Below, one piece after another: positions 17,963 through 26,274 of a stretch of 56,078 bases of DNA (positions within the stretch are counted from its first letter, which is position 1; each line of letters begins with the position of its first letter). Where the stretch lies: positions 1 through 56,078 of the forward strand of contig DKYT01000020.1 in NCBI GenBank assembly GCA_002492465.1, read 5' to 3'. The translations under genes and the position numbers were made by a program. The DNA comes from Lachnospiraceae bacterium UBA7093. GTDB taxonomy: Bacteria > Bacillota > Clostridia > Lachnospirales > Lachnospiraceae. Under the pieces are notes generated by a model. The model saw only the letters and a program-made list of their open reading frames with translations, did not search any database and had not been told where the DNA came from.

Positions 17963-18883
17963 TCAAGTCATTGCTTCCTGCAGTTTCTGCTCCAAATACC
18001 GGAAACCGCAAAAGCCCTTTTCATCCGCCATGCCGCTCACATCTGTTCCCGAAGGAATTACCAGCTCATATGACGCTCCCCTGTAACGGTAGCGGATCCT
18101 TACCGTCACATCCGTTCTCTCAGAAATTGCCTCTAAAACCTTTTTGTGAAAGCTCACCCAAAGCTCTGTGCTGATCACTACTTCTCCCTCTTTGGCATTT
18201 TCGATTGCCTGGATTACTTCCCTCTGAAATGACGCATAAGCCGAATTAGGCACCTCTCCATAGCTGCAGATCTCGCCGCACAGAGTGCATTCATAGGCAA
18301 TCACTGCATCTTTCACAGGCGTTGCCTCCTGCACCTGCACCGCCTCCAGAACATGGCGGCAGCCGCCCCTTTCCATGATTTCTTCCTCTCTCTCCAGATT
18401 CTCATTACCGTTTTCCTCCTGCTCCGGATCCGCTATCTCAGAAATTTGGAACCGGTCCTCTGACCGAATAACCCGATAATAACGTTGGGAATTAATCTGC
18501 CTGATGATATTCCCATAATCCAGCCCTACGCTCGCCTGATAAATTCCTTCCTCCGCAGGCACCGGATCTGTACTTCCCTGCCCCGTCCGGGCATAAGAAA
18601 GCTCCTGATCCGCTGCAATGTAAGCGTCGTCATCCCCCACCTTATAAAGGTACAGGGTCATAATACAGCCCTTTTCATCGTCATAATCCTGATAGCTGCA
18701 CTGTGCCTGAAGCTGCATCTGGTCCTCCGTCACCACCACCTGCAGGTTCTCCACCACCGGGGTATTCTCCCCGGAAGGCTCCGCCGCCTGTGCCTGCCGC
18801 GTGCCAAACCAGCCCATACCCCCTAAAAAAATGCCGATTCCCATCAACATCGCCTTTTTTGTCCCACTTTTTCTTTTCTTCAT
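17963..18883 (-). CDS. Secreted protein of unknown function with CxxCG motif
   Basis: A 306-aa protein that I do not recognise as an enzyme. Residues 1-35 form a signal peptide with an AQA-AEP-like cleavage region. An extracellular beta-rich part follows, then an acidic linker (EEENGNENLEREEEIMERGG). Next comes a Cys-containing module, CRHVLEAV with YECTLCGEIC, possibly a zinc ribbon, then an alpha/beta C terminus. The start at 18883 follows AAAGGAAAG and places the signal peptide at the N terminus; the longer frame to 18961 overlaps the upstream regulator gene. It is 46 bp downstream of the XRE gene, probably co-transcribed. Confidence 0.7.
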   Translation of the reverse strand: MKKRKSGTKKAMLMGIGIFLGGMGWFGTRQAQAAEPSGENTPVVENLQVVVTEDQMQLQAQCSYQDYDDEKGCIMTLYLYKVGDDDAYIAADQELSYARTGQGSTDPVPAEEGIYQASVGLDYGNIIRQINSQRYYRVIRSEDRFQISEIADPEQEENGNENLEREEEIMERGGCRHVLEAVQVQEATPVKDAVIAYECTLCGEICSYGEVPNSAYASFQREVIQAIENAKEGEVVISTELWVSFHKKVLEAISERTDVTVRIRYRYRGASYELVIPSGTDVSGMADEKGFCGFRYLEQKLQEAMT

Positions 18884-18929
18884 TTGTTCTTTCCTTTCTT
18901 TTGTCGACCCTTCTTGCTTGGGCATTCCT

Positions 18930-19178
18930 CTAGGTTGTAAAGTCCTCGTACAATTCCTCAATGGGTACCTTCAGGATTGCCGCCATAGCGCGGAGTTCAA
19001 AATCCGTTACCGTGCGCTCATGGCTTTCGATCCTGGAAATAGACCCCCTGCATATGTAGATCGCATGGGTCTCCAGCTTTTCGGAAAGCTCCTTCTGGCT
19101 CAGCTTCCGTTCCATTCTGTACTTTCTGACTTTTTCGCCCACCACATTCTGAGTCTCGTAATCAATGATTCGCGCCAT
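18930..19178 (-). CDS. XRE-family HTH transcriptional regulator
   Basis: An 82-aa Cro/C1-type regulator. The helix-turn-helix covers about residues 12-70 (GEKVRKYRMERKLSQKELSEKLE, then SISRIESHERTVTDFELRAMA). There is no extra sensor domain. A palindrome, GTCCTGCTATAGGAC, overlaps its own -35 region, so autoregulation is likely. It is first in a two-gene operon with the secreted protein at 17963 and may control the glycan genes around it. Confidence 0.85.
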   Translation of the reverse strand: MARIIDYETQNVVGEKVRKYRMERKLSQKELSEKLETHAIYICRGSISRIESHERTVTDFELRAMAAILKVPIEELYEDFTT

Positions 19179-19212
19179 AACCTATCTCCATCAAATTTGA
19201 CACAGATATTTT

Positions 19213-19249
19213 ATTATACTCTTTGCGCTTTTACGTCCTGCTATAGGAC
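19213..19249 (-). promoter_or_regulatory. Promoter with palindromic operator upstream of the XRE gene
   Basis: Minus-strand -10 TATAAT at 19218-19213. In place of a good -35 there is the inverted repeat GTCCT-GCTAT-AGGAC (19235-19249). The 11-bp half TCCTGCTATAG recurs at 19322-19332. This fits an autoregulatory operator for the XRE protein (inference). Confidence 0.45.
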
Positions 19250-19277
19250 ATAAGGAAAAAACTGTTGGGCATGGAAG

Positions 19278-19324
19278 GGATGTGCAGGTAAAAGGCATCC
19301 TCCGTGCCTTTTACCTGCACATCC
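19278..19324 (-). terminator. Perfect 20-bp hairpin downstream of DUF6056-like gene
   Basis: GGATGTGCAGGTAAAAGGCA (19278-19297) has an exact reverse complement at 19305-19324 with a 7-nt loop. It starts about 22 nt past the stop of the gene at 19346. There is no U tract directly after the stem; TTTTTT occurs about 19 nt further on. Terminator or mRNA-protecting structure. Confidence 0.6.
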
Positions 19325-19345
19325 TGCTATAGCAATTGTATTTGT

Positions 19346-20908
19346 CTATTTTTTTCTGACTTTGACGGCTTCAAATCCGTAGTATCTGGACAGACCTCTG
19401 TTTTCCCAGTCCTGCGGGTCTTCTTTGATGTCGGAAAAATATAATAATTGGGGCTGCACGGGCAGGGGATCTACTTCTATTATTCCTTCCTCAGGCGCAT
19501 TGCGGTATATTTCCATGCGCTCTCTCAGAGCATCCCCGTAAGCTTTTGCATTGCCGTTTGACAGCTCCGTAAGGGCTGAGGAAAAGGTGTAATAGTGAGG
19601 CTCCGGTATGACGGTAAGGAGAGAGCCAAAGGCAAAAAAAGCAAGGCATCCCAGCAGGCACCAGCAGGTCTGGGAAGAAAAGGTTTTGGAATTATCCTCT
19701 GTTTCCTCCAGGCGCTCAGCTCCAGCTTCCTTCCATCTTTGTCTGAACCAGCCGGTTACATAACCCACGCACAAAGTCAGTATCAGTATATACATAAGGT
19801 AGGTGAGCGCCTGGATCCTGCCCGCATCCATACCGCCTACCGCAAACAAAGGAGGGGTCATCATGGCGGAGACCAAACAAAAACCAAAAAACACTACCAC
19901 CAGGGGATAAGGGAATCGGAAGGAGACGTTTTTGACCATATGCCAGAACAGGGGCACCAGCGCGATCATAATCACGATCACCGTCCAAGTGGTCCATTGG
20001 TTCATTGCCCTGTCGAGACAATCATAAAAGGACACAAATACAGCTTTAATAGGATTCATTCCGTTTGTTCCTTCTGCCCGCACCCAATTTCCGGGCGCGC
20101 ATACGTTCAAAAGGAATCCAAGATAATAAGCAGCCATAGGAATCCCTAATTTTTTAATTTTTTTCCATTTTTTACAACCTGTAACCAACACGATCATCGC
20201 CAAAAGTACAACCGCTCCGTTTAAAGCAGTCATCTGATTCCCGCCGCCTGTTAAAAACCCTAATAAGAAGGCAATTCCAAGATCCCATATGCGTTTTTTC
20301 CCCTTATCATAGACTGCTGAAATCAGTAACCCAAAGAAAAATAAGGACATACTATGAACAAAAATATAATTTACTGCCCCACTGTACCAATAAAAGGCTT
20401 CCCCTCTTCCCGCCGGGCACATACACTGCACCGATGCAAAAAGTACCAGCATGGAAAGACTGTGGCACAAATATCTGTCGGCATGGAAGATCTTTATAAA
20501 AATGCAGCGAAACAGATAAATAACAGACAAGCTAAGCATCCCCAGCATAATCCATGTAGTTAAAACATAGCAACGCTCTCCAAAGGAATTGGGCGGCACC
20601 GCCATCAAAAAATTGGAGGTAAAATATCCCATCCAATTCAGCCAGTCCTCCGCTGCCCTTACGATTCCCTGCCAGATCACTGCAAATATATTGTGGGTTG
20701 CCACCCAAGTCTGATGACAATTGCTCCCTATAGAATAATCGTCTGCACTGGGATAATTGTACCAGGCGATCCAGAGAAGGGGAATCAAACTGAGTACATA
20801 GACAACTGAAGTAAAAATCGCCAAGGATTTCGGCGTAATCAGCTTTCTGACCCACTTATCGCCCCACTCCGACCATTGATTCCATTTATTTTTTTTCTGA
20901 TTCTTCAT
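19346..20908 (-). CDS. DUF6056-like polytopic membrane protein (GT-C-like)
   Basis: A 520-aa protein with about ten membrane segments. The first outer loop, WIAWYNYPSADDYSIGSN, holds the Ala-Asp-Asp motif seen in DUF6056 proteins, which resemble GT-C glycosyltransferases. Later loops include CPAGRGEAFYWYSGAVNY. The ATG at 20908 follows AGGTGG by 8 nt. It has its own promoter (20943-20971) and is divergent from a GtrB-like transferase at 21056. The pair could form a lipid-linked sugar synthase plus membrane transferase (inference). Confidence 0.68.
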   Translation of the reverse strand: MKNQKKNKWNQWSEWGDKWVRKLITPKSLAIFTSVVYVLSLIPLLWIAWYNYPSADDYSIGSNCHQTWVATHNIFAVIWQGIVRAAEDWLNWMGYFTSNFLMAVPPNSFGERCYVLTTWIMLGMLSLSVIYLFRCIFIKIFHADRYLCHSLSMLVLFASVQCMCPAGRGEAFYWYSGAVNYIFVHSMSLFFFGLLISAVYDKGKKRIWDLGIAFLLGFLTGGGNQMTALNGAVVLLAMIVLVTGCKKWKKIKKLGIPMAAYYLGFLLNVCAPGNWVRAEGTNGMNPIKAVFVSFYDCLDRAMNQWTTWTVIVIMIALVPLFWHMVKNVSFRFPYPLVVVFFGFCLVSAMMTPPLFAVGGMDAGRIQALTYLMYILILTLCVGYVTGWFRQRWKEAGAERLEETEDNSKTFSSQTCWCLLGCLAFFAFGSLLTVIPEPHYYTFSSALTELSNGNAKAYGDALRERMEIYRNAPEEGIIEVDPLPVQPQLLYFSDIKEDPQDWENRGLSRYYGFEAVKVRKK

Positions 20909-20942
20909 AAACCATTCCACCTGCTTTTTTCATCGTGTTCTT

Positions 20943-20971
20943 ATTGTATACTTACCTCTCTGTTTCGTCAA
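20943..20971 (-). promoter_or_regulatory. Promoter for 19346-20908
   Basis: Minus strand: TTGACG (20971-20966), a 17-bp spacer, then TACAAT (20948-20943). Close to consensus and well placed about 25-30 nt upstream of the ribosome site. Confidence 0.6.
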
Positions 20972-20986
20972 ATCTCTTTTCAAAAC

Positions 20987-21015
20987 TTGTCAACCCTCAA
21001 TTTCTCATATATACT
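20987..21015 (+). promoter_or_regulatory. Promoter for GtrB-like transferase
   Basis: TTGTCA (20987-20992), a 17-bp spacer, TATACT (21010-21015). It lies back to back with the minus-strand promoter at 20943-20971, so the two units are divergently transcribed from one short intergenic region. Confidence 0.55.
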
Positions 21016-21055
21016 TAATTTGTATGATTAATTGAAATAAAGGAGTTTTCTATCA

Positions 21056-21985
21056 ATGACACCGGAGAAACAACTATCCATTATAATCCCGTCCTATAAC
21101 GAACAGGATAATATACATCGAACCTTTCATAGAATTCATACTGTCTTGCAGGAAAAGGGCATACCCTTTGAAATCATTTTTGTAGATGACGGTTCTAAGG
21201 ATGCAACTTATCTGCGCATTCAGGAGTTATCTTCCAAATATCCCGAGGCAAAAGGGATTTCCTTTTCCCGGAACTTTGGAAAAGAATCCGCCATTTTTGC
21301 CGGTCTGGAAGCTGCCAGCGGAGCCTGCTGCCTGATCATGGACTGCGATCTCCAGCATCCTCCCGCCGTAATTCCCGACATGTACCGCCTCTGGGAAGAA
21401 GGCTATGAGGTGGTCGAGGGAGTCAAATCCTCCCGCGGAAAAGAAAATCCTTTTCACACCTTATGTGCCAAAAGCTTTTATCATATCATCAGCAAAGCAA
21501 CCGGCATCGACATGTCCAAGGCTTCCGACTTCAAGCTGCTGGATCGAAAGGCTGTGGAAGCGCTTCTGATTCTGCCGGAACGCACCCCGTTTTTCCGCGC
21601 CTTGTCTTCCTGGGTAGGTTTTAAAACTGCCACCCTTCCTTTTGAAGTAGAGGAGCGCACCATCGGCACCTCCAAATGGTCCGTCTGGAGCCTTACCAAA
21701 TACGCCATCCGGAACATTACCTCCTTCTCCGGTGCTCCCATGCAACTGGTTACTCTGCTGGGCTGGATCATGTTCGGCGCATTGATTATCCTTGGCATAC
21801 AATCTCTTTATCGTTACTTTTCCGGCACAGCACAGGAAGGCTTTACCACTGTAATTCTGCTACAGTTGCTAATCGGAAGCGCACTGATGATCAGTCTGGG
21901 CATCATTGGACACTATATCTCCAGAATTTACGACGAAATCAAAGCAAGACCAAGATATATCATAAGCAAAAGATGCGGCTGTTAA
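21056..21985 (+). CDS. GtrB/DPM1-like polyprenyl-phosphate glycosyltransferase
   Basis: A 309-aa GT2 enzyme with SIIIPSYNEQDN, the acidic VDDGSKD motif, the DCDLQHPP catalytic motif (DxD) and two C-terminal membrane segments (about 230-290). The family transfers a sugar from its UDP donor to undecaprenyl phosphate on the cytoplasmic face; GT-C enzymes then use it outside. The ATG follows AAAGGAG. It is the only plus-strand gene between 3831 and 28825 and ends in its own terminator. No GtrA-type flippase gene is visible nearby. Confidence 0.88.
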   Translation: MTPEKQLSIIIPSYNEQDNIHRTFHRIHTVLQEKGIPFEIIFVDDGSKDATYLRIQELSSKYPEAKGISFSRNFGKESAIFAGLEAASGACCLIMDCDLQHPPAVIPDMYRLWEEGYEVVEGVKSSRGKENPFHTLCAKSFYHIISKATGIDMSKASDFKLLDRKAVEALLILPERTPFFRALSSWVGFKTATLPFEVEERTIGTSKWSVWSLTKYAIRNITSFSGAPMQLVTLLGWIMFGALIILGIQSLYRYFSGTAQEGFTTVILLQLLIGSALMISLGIIGHYISRIYDEIKARPRYIISKRCGC

Positions 21986-21998
21986 CCGCATCTTTTTT
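21971..21998 (+). terminator. Rho-independent terminator overlapping a stop codon
   Basis: AGATGCGG (21971-21978) pairs with CCGCATCT (21986-21993), loop CTGTTAA, followed by six T residues. The TAA stop of the GtrB-like gene sits inside the loop. Confidence 0.85.
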
Positions 21999-22026
21999 AT
22001 TTCATGCCTGACAATACATTTTTCCA

Positions 22027-23337
22027 TTATCTTCCTATGCTGTAATATTCAACGTCTGCATCCTTCATCTGAACTGGAGCATACAAGTTCCGTCCATCAT
22101 AAACCAAGGGCGTATGCATATACTCTTTAAATTTCTCCGGTGCAATCCCTTTGATCTCCTGCCATTCCGTAAACACAAAACAAATGTGGGCGCCTTCCAG
22201 TGCCTCCTCCACCGAATCCACATAATGCATAGAGCCTTTCTCAATCTTTCCCACCGGGAAAAGCTGCTTCGCCCGCTCCGTTCCCTTAGGATCATAAGCA
22301 TACACATCCGCTCCGGCAGCAAGAAGGAGCTTTAAATTGTCAATGGAAGGCGCTTCCCTCAGGTCATCTGTACCGGATTTGAATGTCAGCCCCAGCACAG
22401 CCGTCTTCAATCCGGCAAAAGAAATCATCCTTTCTTTTGCCTTCTCAAAAAGCCGAGTCTTCTGGGCGCTGTTCACTTCCACACACGCCTCCACCGTTTT
22501 CAGGCTATAGCCGTGCTCCTTTGCCAAAAACTTCAATGCTTTCGTATCTTTAGGGAAACAGCTTCCTCCGAATCCAATACCTGCATTCAAAAATCTCGCT
22601 CCAATCCGTTCGTCATAGCTCATGCCTTTCGCAACGTCCGTAATATCCGCTCCTACCAGCTCGCATAAATTAGCGATATCATTCATATATGAGATTTTCA
22701 GCGCAAGGAAATCATTGCAGGCGTACTTGATCATTTCCGCCGAACGCCGCTTCACGGAAACAATGGGGAGCTCAAAAGGCGCATAAAGCTTTTGAAGAAG
22801 CGCTTCCGCTTCTTTGCTTTCTGTTCCGATGATAATCCTTGCCGCATGGAGGGTATCATAAACAGCCGTTCCCTGGGCAAGAAACTCAGGATTAGAAGCG
22901 ACCTCTACCTTTACATCATGTACCAGAAAGTCTCTGATAAATTGTTCAACCTTATCATTGGTTCCCACTGGTACTGTAGACTTCACCACCACCAGGCAAT
23001 CCTTTTCCACCGTTTCCGCAATTTGTCTGGACACCTCCGCTATATAACTTAAATTCGCGCTGCCATCAGGCATCTCAGGCGTTCCCACTCCAATAAAGAT
23101 CACGTCGGCATCTCTGTAAGCCTTCACATAATCCGTAGTGTAGTGGAGTCTTCCCAATGCATTATTTTTTTGCATCAGTTCCTCTAAACCCTCCTCGTAG
23201 ATCGGGGAGATCCCCTGCCTCATCATCTCTACCTTTTTCTCTTCAATGTCCACGCAGGTCACATGATAACCCTTTTCTGCAAAGCAGACACCTGCCACCA
23301 AGCCTACATATCCAGTTCCTGCAACTGCAATCTTCAT
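22027..23337 (-). CDS. ugd: UDP-glucose 6-dehydrogenase
   Basis: A 436-aa UDP-glucose/GDP-mannose dehydrogenase that oxidises UDP-glucose to UDP-glucuronate with two NAD+. It shows GTGYVGL (residues 7-13), the FIGVGTP and KSTVPVGT motifs, and the catalytic GFGGSCFPKDT with Cys260. It is full length. Its ATG overlaps the stop of the upstream membrane-protein gene by 4 bp. It supplies UDP-glucuronate for the 4-epimerase at 15648. Confidence 0.93.
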   Translation of the reverse strand: MKIAVAGTGYVGLVAGVCFAEKGYHVTCVDIEEKKVEMMRQGISPIYEEGLEELMQKNNALGRLHYTTDYVKAYRDADVIFIGVGTPEMPDGSANLSYIAEVSRQIAETVEKDCLVVVKSTVPVGTNDKVEQFIRDFLVHDVKVEVASNPEFLAQGTAVYDTLHAARIIIGTESKEAEALLQKLYAPFELPIVSVKRRSAEMIKYACNDFLALKISYMNDIANLCELVGADITDVAKGMSYDERIGARFLNAGIGFGGSCFPKDTKALKFLAKEHGYSLKTVEACVEVNSAQKTRLFEKAKERMISFAGLKTAVLGLTFKSGTDDLREAPSIDNLKLLLAAGADVYAYDPKGTERAKQLFPVGKIEKGSMHYVDSVEEALEGAHICFVFTEWQEIKGIAPEKFKEYMHTPLVYDGRNLYAPVQMKDADVEYYSIGR

Positions 23338-24884
23338 ATCTCTTTTCCTCTTTTCCTGTTACATATTTTATCTAAATTTTTTAAAATCACATTTAACCCA
23401 CATGCCGCCAATGGAAGCATCAGTACAAAATACCCCAAAATATAGCGGGACTGCGCCTCCCACAACATATGGAATAGAAATCCGCCAAAAATATTCAAAC
23501 TGAAATAGGCTCTTTCCGTCGACCAATTTCTACGGAGACGGAAACAATATACCCCAGTGCACAAAAACATAAGAAAGTGATAAACATTCATGATCTGATA
23601 AAGGATTTCCCTGCCTGTCCCATAAATAAAAAACTTCGCTAAAGGGGAAAGATTCTCCACATGTCTACTGCTCCATTCATTGGTGATCATCGCCTGAAAG
23701 GTAGGCGCATTCCACTGGGAAGTAAATTTTTTATAGAAAAAATCCACCGCAAAACGCTTTTCATGCCAAAATTTTTCAAGAGACTGCTTTAAATTCTCTA
23801 CACACGCCTGTGTTGTTAACGCCTGATCAAACTGATTCTCCTCATATACATTCCAATTATAAGCATTATACCACCCGCAGGCATAACCGCCTTCGTCTCC
23901 CTCCTGCATACTCATTGCAATCCACGCCACCTTGGGAATGCCCTCAGGGAACTGATCTAACCCTGCACGAACAGTATAAAATCCCTTAACCCCCCATGTT
24001 CCTGCCTGGGAAATCAGCACAATTGCAGGAATCCATAGTAGCATTTTATATCTTTTATTCTGTATCACATGGAGAAAGACTGCGATTACTGCCGCTACCA
24101 CCAAAATATTGATATTGGATTTCACCACCACCCCGGCTGATAGCAATGCCGACATCTTTAAAATATCCTGCCACCTGTCCGCCTTCAGATAGCGGATCAT
24201 AAAGTAAATACTGCTTACGCCAAAGCCCCAGCCAATAATATCCCCATAGACAAAGGTAGAAAACAGAAAAAGAGGCAGCATACCCATGGATAAAACTGCT
24301 TCCATCCTACGGATATTTTCGTCCTCAAAAAGTTCCGCCGTAATCTTACCAAGCATCTTAAGAATCACATAGATAGACAAAATATTAACCAGCTGAAACG
24401 CAATAAAATTCTCCACGCCGAAGATGAAATAAATCAACTCAAGCACAGCTGCAAATCCCACCTGAAAGGAATACCTGTAAAAATACTCCCCCTGCTCAAA
24501 GGCATGGTAGTTATTTTGAAGAAATCCTACTACCGCATCGCTTACCAAAGCGCTGTTACATGTAACAACACATCTAAACAACAATACTATAAAAAGGCAT
24601 ATAACTACGCTATATGCCAGGGCAAACTTTTGAATATTCAATTTCCTTATCCACTTGGATTTCATAACCAGCACAATAATCGCTATTACCACTGTCGAAA
24701 ACACAAGTACAATAACCGGATTATCCCATTTATATCTTGCCGTTTCCATGTCCTGATAAAGATCAAAATAAGTGGTGCGAAGCAAGCTGTTGATTGTATT
24801 AAATCCAATCATGACTGCAAAAGGCGCCAAATAAAAATAGGTCAATACTCTGGTAAATCTTTGTTCTTTCATATCCGTCCTCAT
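23334..24884 (-). CDS. Polytopic GT-C-like membrane protein
   Basis: A 516-aa protein with about eleven membrane segments. An outer loop after the second helix region (SDAVVGFLQNNYHAFEQGEYF) is where GT-C enzymes keep their acidic residues, and WEAQSRYILGYF near the C terminus resembles the end of GT39-like proteins. I do not recognise a precise family. ATG at 24884 and at 24872 are both plausible starts. It is translationally coupled to ugd downstream, which links it to a uronic-acid-containing glycan. Confidence 0.65.
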   Translation of the reverse strand: MRTDMKEQRFTRVLTYFYLAPFAVMIGFNTINSLLRTTYFDLYQDMETARYKWDNPVIVLVFSTVVIAIIVLVMKSKWIRKLNIQKFALAYSVVICLFIVLLFRCVVTCNSALVSDAVVGFLQNNYHAFEQGEYFYRYSFQVGFAAVLELIYFIFGVENFIAFQLVNILSIYVILKMLGKITAELFEDENIRRMEAVLSMGMLPLFLFSTFVYGDIIGWGFGVSSIYFMIRYLKADRWQDILKMSALLSAGVVVKSNINILVVAAVIAVFLHVIQNKRYKMLLWIPAIVLISQAGTWGVKGFYTVRAGLDQFPEGIPKVAWIAMSMQEGDEGGYACGWYNAYNWNVYEENQFDQALTTQACVENLKQSLEKFWHEKRFAVDFFYKKFTSQWNAPTFQAMITNEWSSRHVENLSPLAKFFIYGTGREILYQIMNVYHFLMFLCTGVYCFRLRRNWSTERAYFSLNIFGGFLFHMLWEAQSRYILGYFVLMLPLAACGLNVILKNLDKICNRKRGKEI

Positions 24885-24971
24885 CCTTCGCCTTTTTGGT
24901 GAATTCGGATTCTTCCCATGTTAAGAGTAGCACGAATTTGTCAATATGAAAAGTACATTTACAATTACACA

Positions 24972-25009
24972 ACAGGTCTTCCATGGTTTAAAAACCATAA
25001 AAGACCTGT
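24972..25009 (-). terminator. Long hairpin after the secreted-protein gene
   Basis: ACAGGTCTT (24972-24980) pairs with AAGACCTGT (25001-25009), and ATGGTTT pairs with AAACCAT inside it, separated by 2-nt bulges. It lies 13 bp past the stop at 25023. No U tract follows on the minus strand, so it may stabilise the 3' end as well as terminate. Confidence 0.55.
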
Positions 25010-25022
25010 CTAAAACATTACC

Positions 25023-26126
25023 TCAATGATTTTCAGAAGAAGAAAGGACACCGTTTACATACGTATCGGTGCGGTCAAGAACACTGCTTTCCGTTTCTTT
25101 ATCATAATGATATATCTGTTCTGTATAGGAGTTTGTGCTGCTGTCAAAATTGCTTACGCTTGAATACTGAATCAATTTATTATTATCATCATAGTATTCA
25201 ACGCGCAGCAAAGTCGATTCATCATTATCATAAATAGAAGTCGTATGATGATACCCCTTATCAATACTTGCATTGCTGCTACCACTTGACGCATCGCCAT
25301 TATTTACAGGGGCTGCATTACTATTACTGCCTGATACCCCGTCGTTAACCGCAGGGACATTACTATTACCAGCCGTTGTGCTATTCACTACCGGGCTGCT
25401 ATTGTCATCTTTTACCGCTTGATTGCCCGCTGGTGCAGCACCCTTATTGGCTGTTATATGATTAATCGTCGGCGCAGTGGTATTTACTCCCGGCGTGTTA
25501 CCATTTGCAGTCGCAACGTTATTGCTGGGAAGCACATTATTTAAAGCATTACCATTGCTTACAACCGCTGTACTCCCAGTATTACCATTGCTTCTGTCCG
25601 CCACAGTATTCGCTACAGCAGTAGTCTCACTGCCATTGCTTATGGTATTGTTGTCGTATTTACTTGCAGCAGCAAGATTTCTCTGAATTTGAACCTTCTG
25701 TACGCCTGCTCTCTCAGCTGCCGCAATATCTGAATAACCGCCAGCGGTTCCCATCGTACGTTTCTCCGCCACTCCAAATGTTAAATAGTGGTTCACAATT
25801 GCCTGAATGTTATAACCAAAAGCATCCTTCACATCACTGTATGATTCTGCATACACTAAGGGATCAAAAAGGACACCTTTTGTTCTGCCCTCATAGACAC
25901 CAATGGTCAGATAATGCTCTACATAAGCATCCAAGTCATCGCCAAAGCTCTGTTCCAGATCACTGTAGGCTGCTTTATAAGCCTCCACATCAATAATAAG
26001 CTTTTGATTTTCCTTTAGCTCTTTTACATAATTCCCGGAAATAACTTCCGCTGCAGATACATGAAGAGTCGAGCTGACAAATAAAGCAGCAGCCGCTCCT
26101 GTTACAAATACTTTTCTTAATTTCAT
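25023..26126 (-). CDS. Secreted surface protein with two Y-x-D-x-x-HYL repeats
   Basis: A 367-aa exported protein of unknown function. Residues 1-26 form a signal peptide ending VSA-AEV. Two repeats of about 35 aa follow; each has the pattern Y-S-D-(4)-FG-(6-8)-HYLT-G-x-x-E-x-R (the first contains HYLTIGVYEGRTKG, the second HYLTFGVAEKRTMG). A long Asn/Ser/Thr/Ala-rich linker (about 150-300) follows, then a short C-terminal beta-rich domain. No sortase motif is visible. The start at 26126 follows AAAGGAG; the longer frame to 26189 lacks a ribosome site. Strong promoter upstream. Confidence 0.75.
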   Translation of the reverse strand: MKLRKVFVTGAAAALFVSSTLHVSAAEVISGNYVKELKENQKLIIDVEAYKAAYSDLEQSFGDDLDAYVEHYLTIGVYEGRTKGVLFDPLVYAESYSDVKDAFGYNIQAIVNHYLTFGVAEKRTMGTAGGYSDIAAAERAGVQKVQIQRNLAAASKYDNNTISNGSETTAVANTVADRSNGNTGSTAVVSNGNALNNVLPSNNVATANGNTPGVNTTAPTINHITANKGAAPAGNQAVKDDNSSPVVNSTTAGNSNVPAVNDGVSGSNSNAAPVNNGDASSGSSNASIDKGYHHTTSIYDNDESTLLRVEYYDDNNKLIQYSSVSNFDSSTNSYTEQIYHYDKETESSVLDRTDTYVNGVLSSSENH

Positions 26127-26156
26127 AGGTTGCTCCTTTCCTTCAGTTTTAAATAA

Positions 26157-26186
26157 ATTATACATAATACAAATTTGTCTTGTCAA
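26157..26186 (-). promoter_or_regulatory. Consensus promoter for the secreted-protein gene
   Basis: Minus strand: TTGACA (26186-26181), an 18-bp spacer, then TATAAT (26162-26157). Both boxes match consensus exactly, predicting strong expression of the surface protein. Confidence 0.8.
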
Positions 26187-26213
26187 CAAATCTTTCTATA
26201 ATAAATAGAATTT

Positions 26214-26237
26214 AAAAAAAAAGCAATTTTAAACTGC
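26214..26237 (-). terminator. Terminator of the second MBOAT/SGNH operon
   Basis: Minus strand: GCAGTTT with AAATTGC forms a short stem (26223-26237, one wobble), followed directly by nine T residues. It lies past the stop at 26275. Confidence 0.6.
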
Positions 26238-26274
26238 ACTGTTTACATTTTTTCAGCTTGGAAAGAGTTTTTCC

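Noticed and set aside
25300..25700. DNA repeat array in the minus-strand surface protein gene
   Set aside because: The repetition reflects Asn/Ser/Thr/Ala-rich codons in an open frame with irregular unit lengths.
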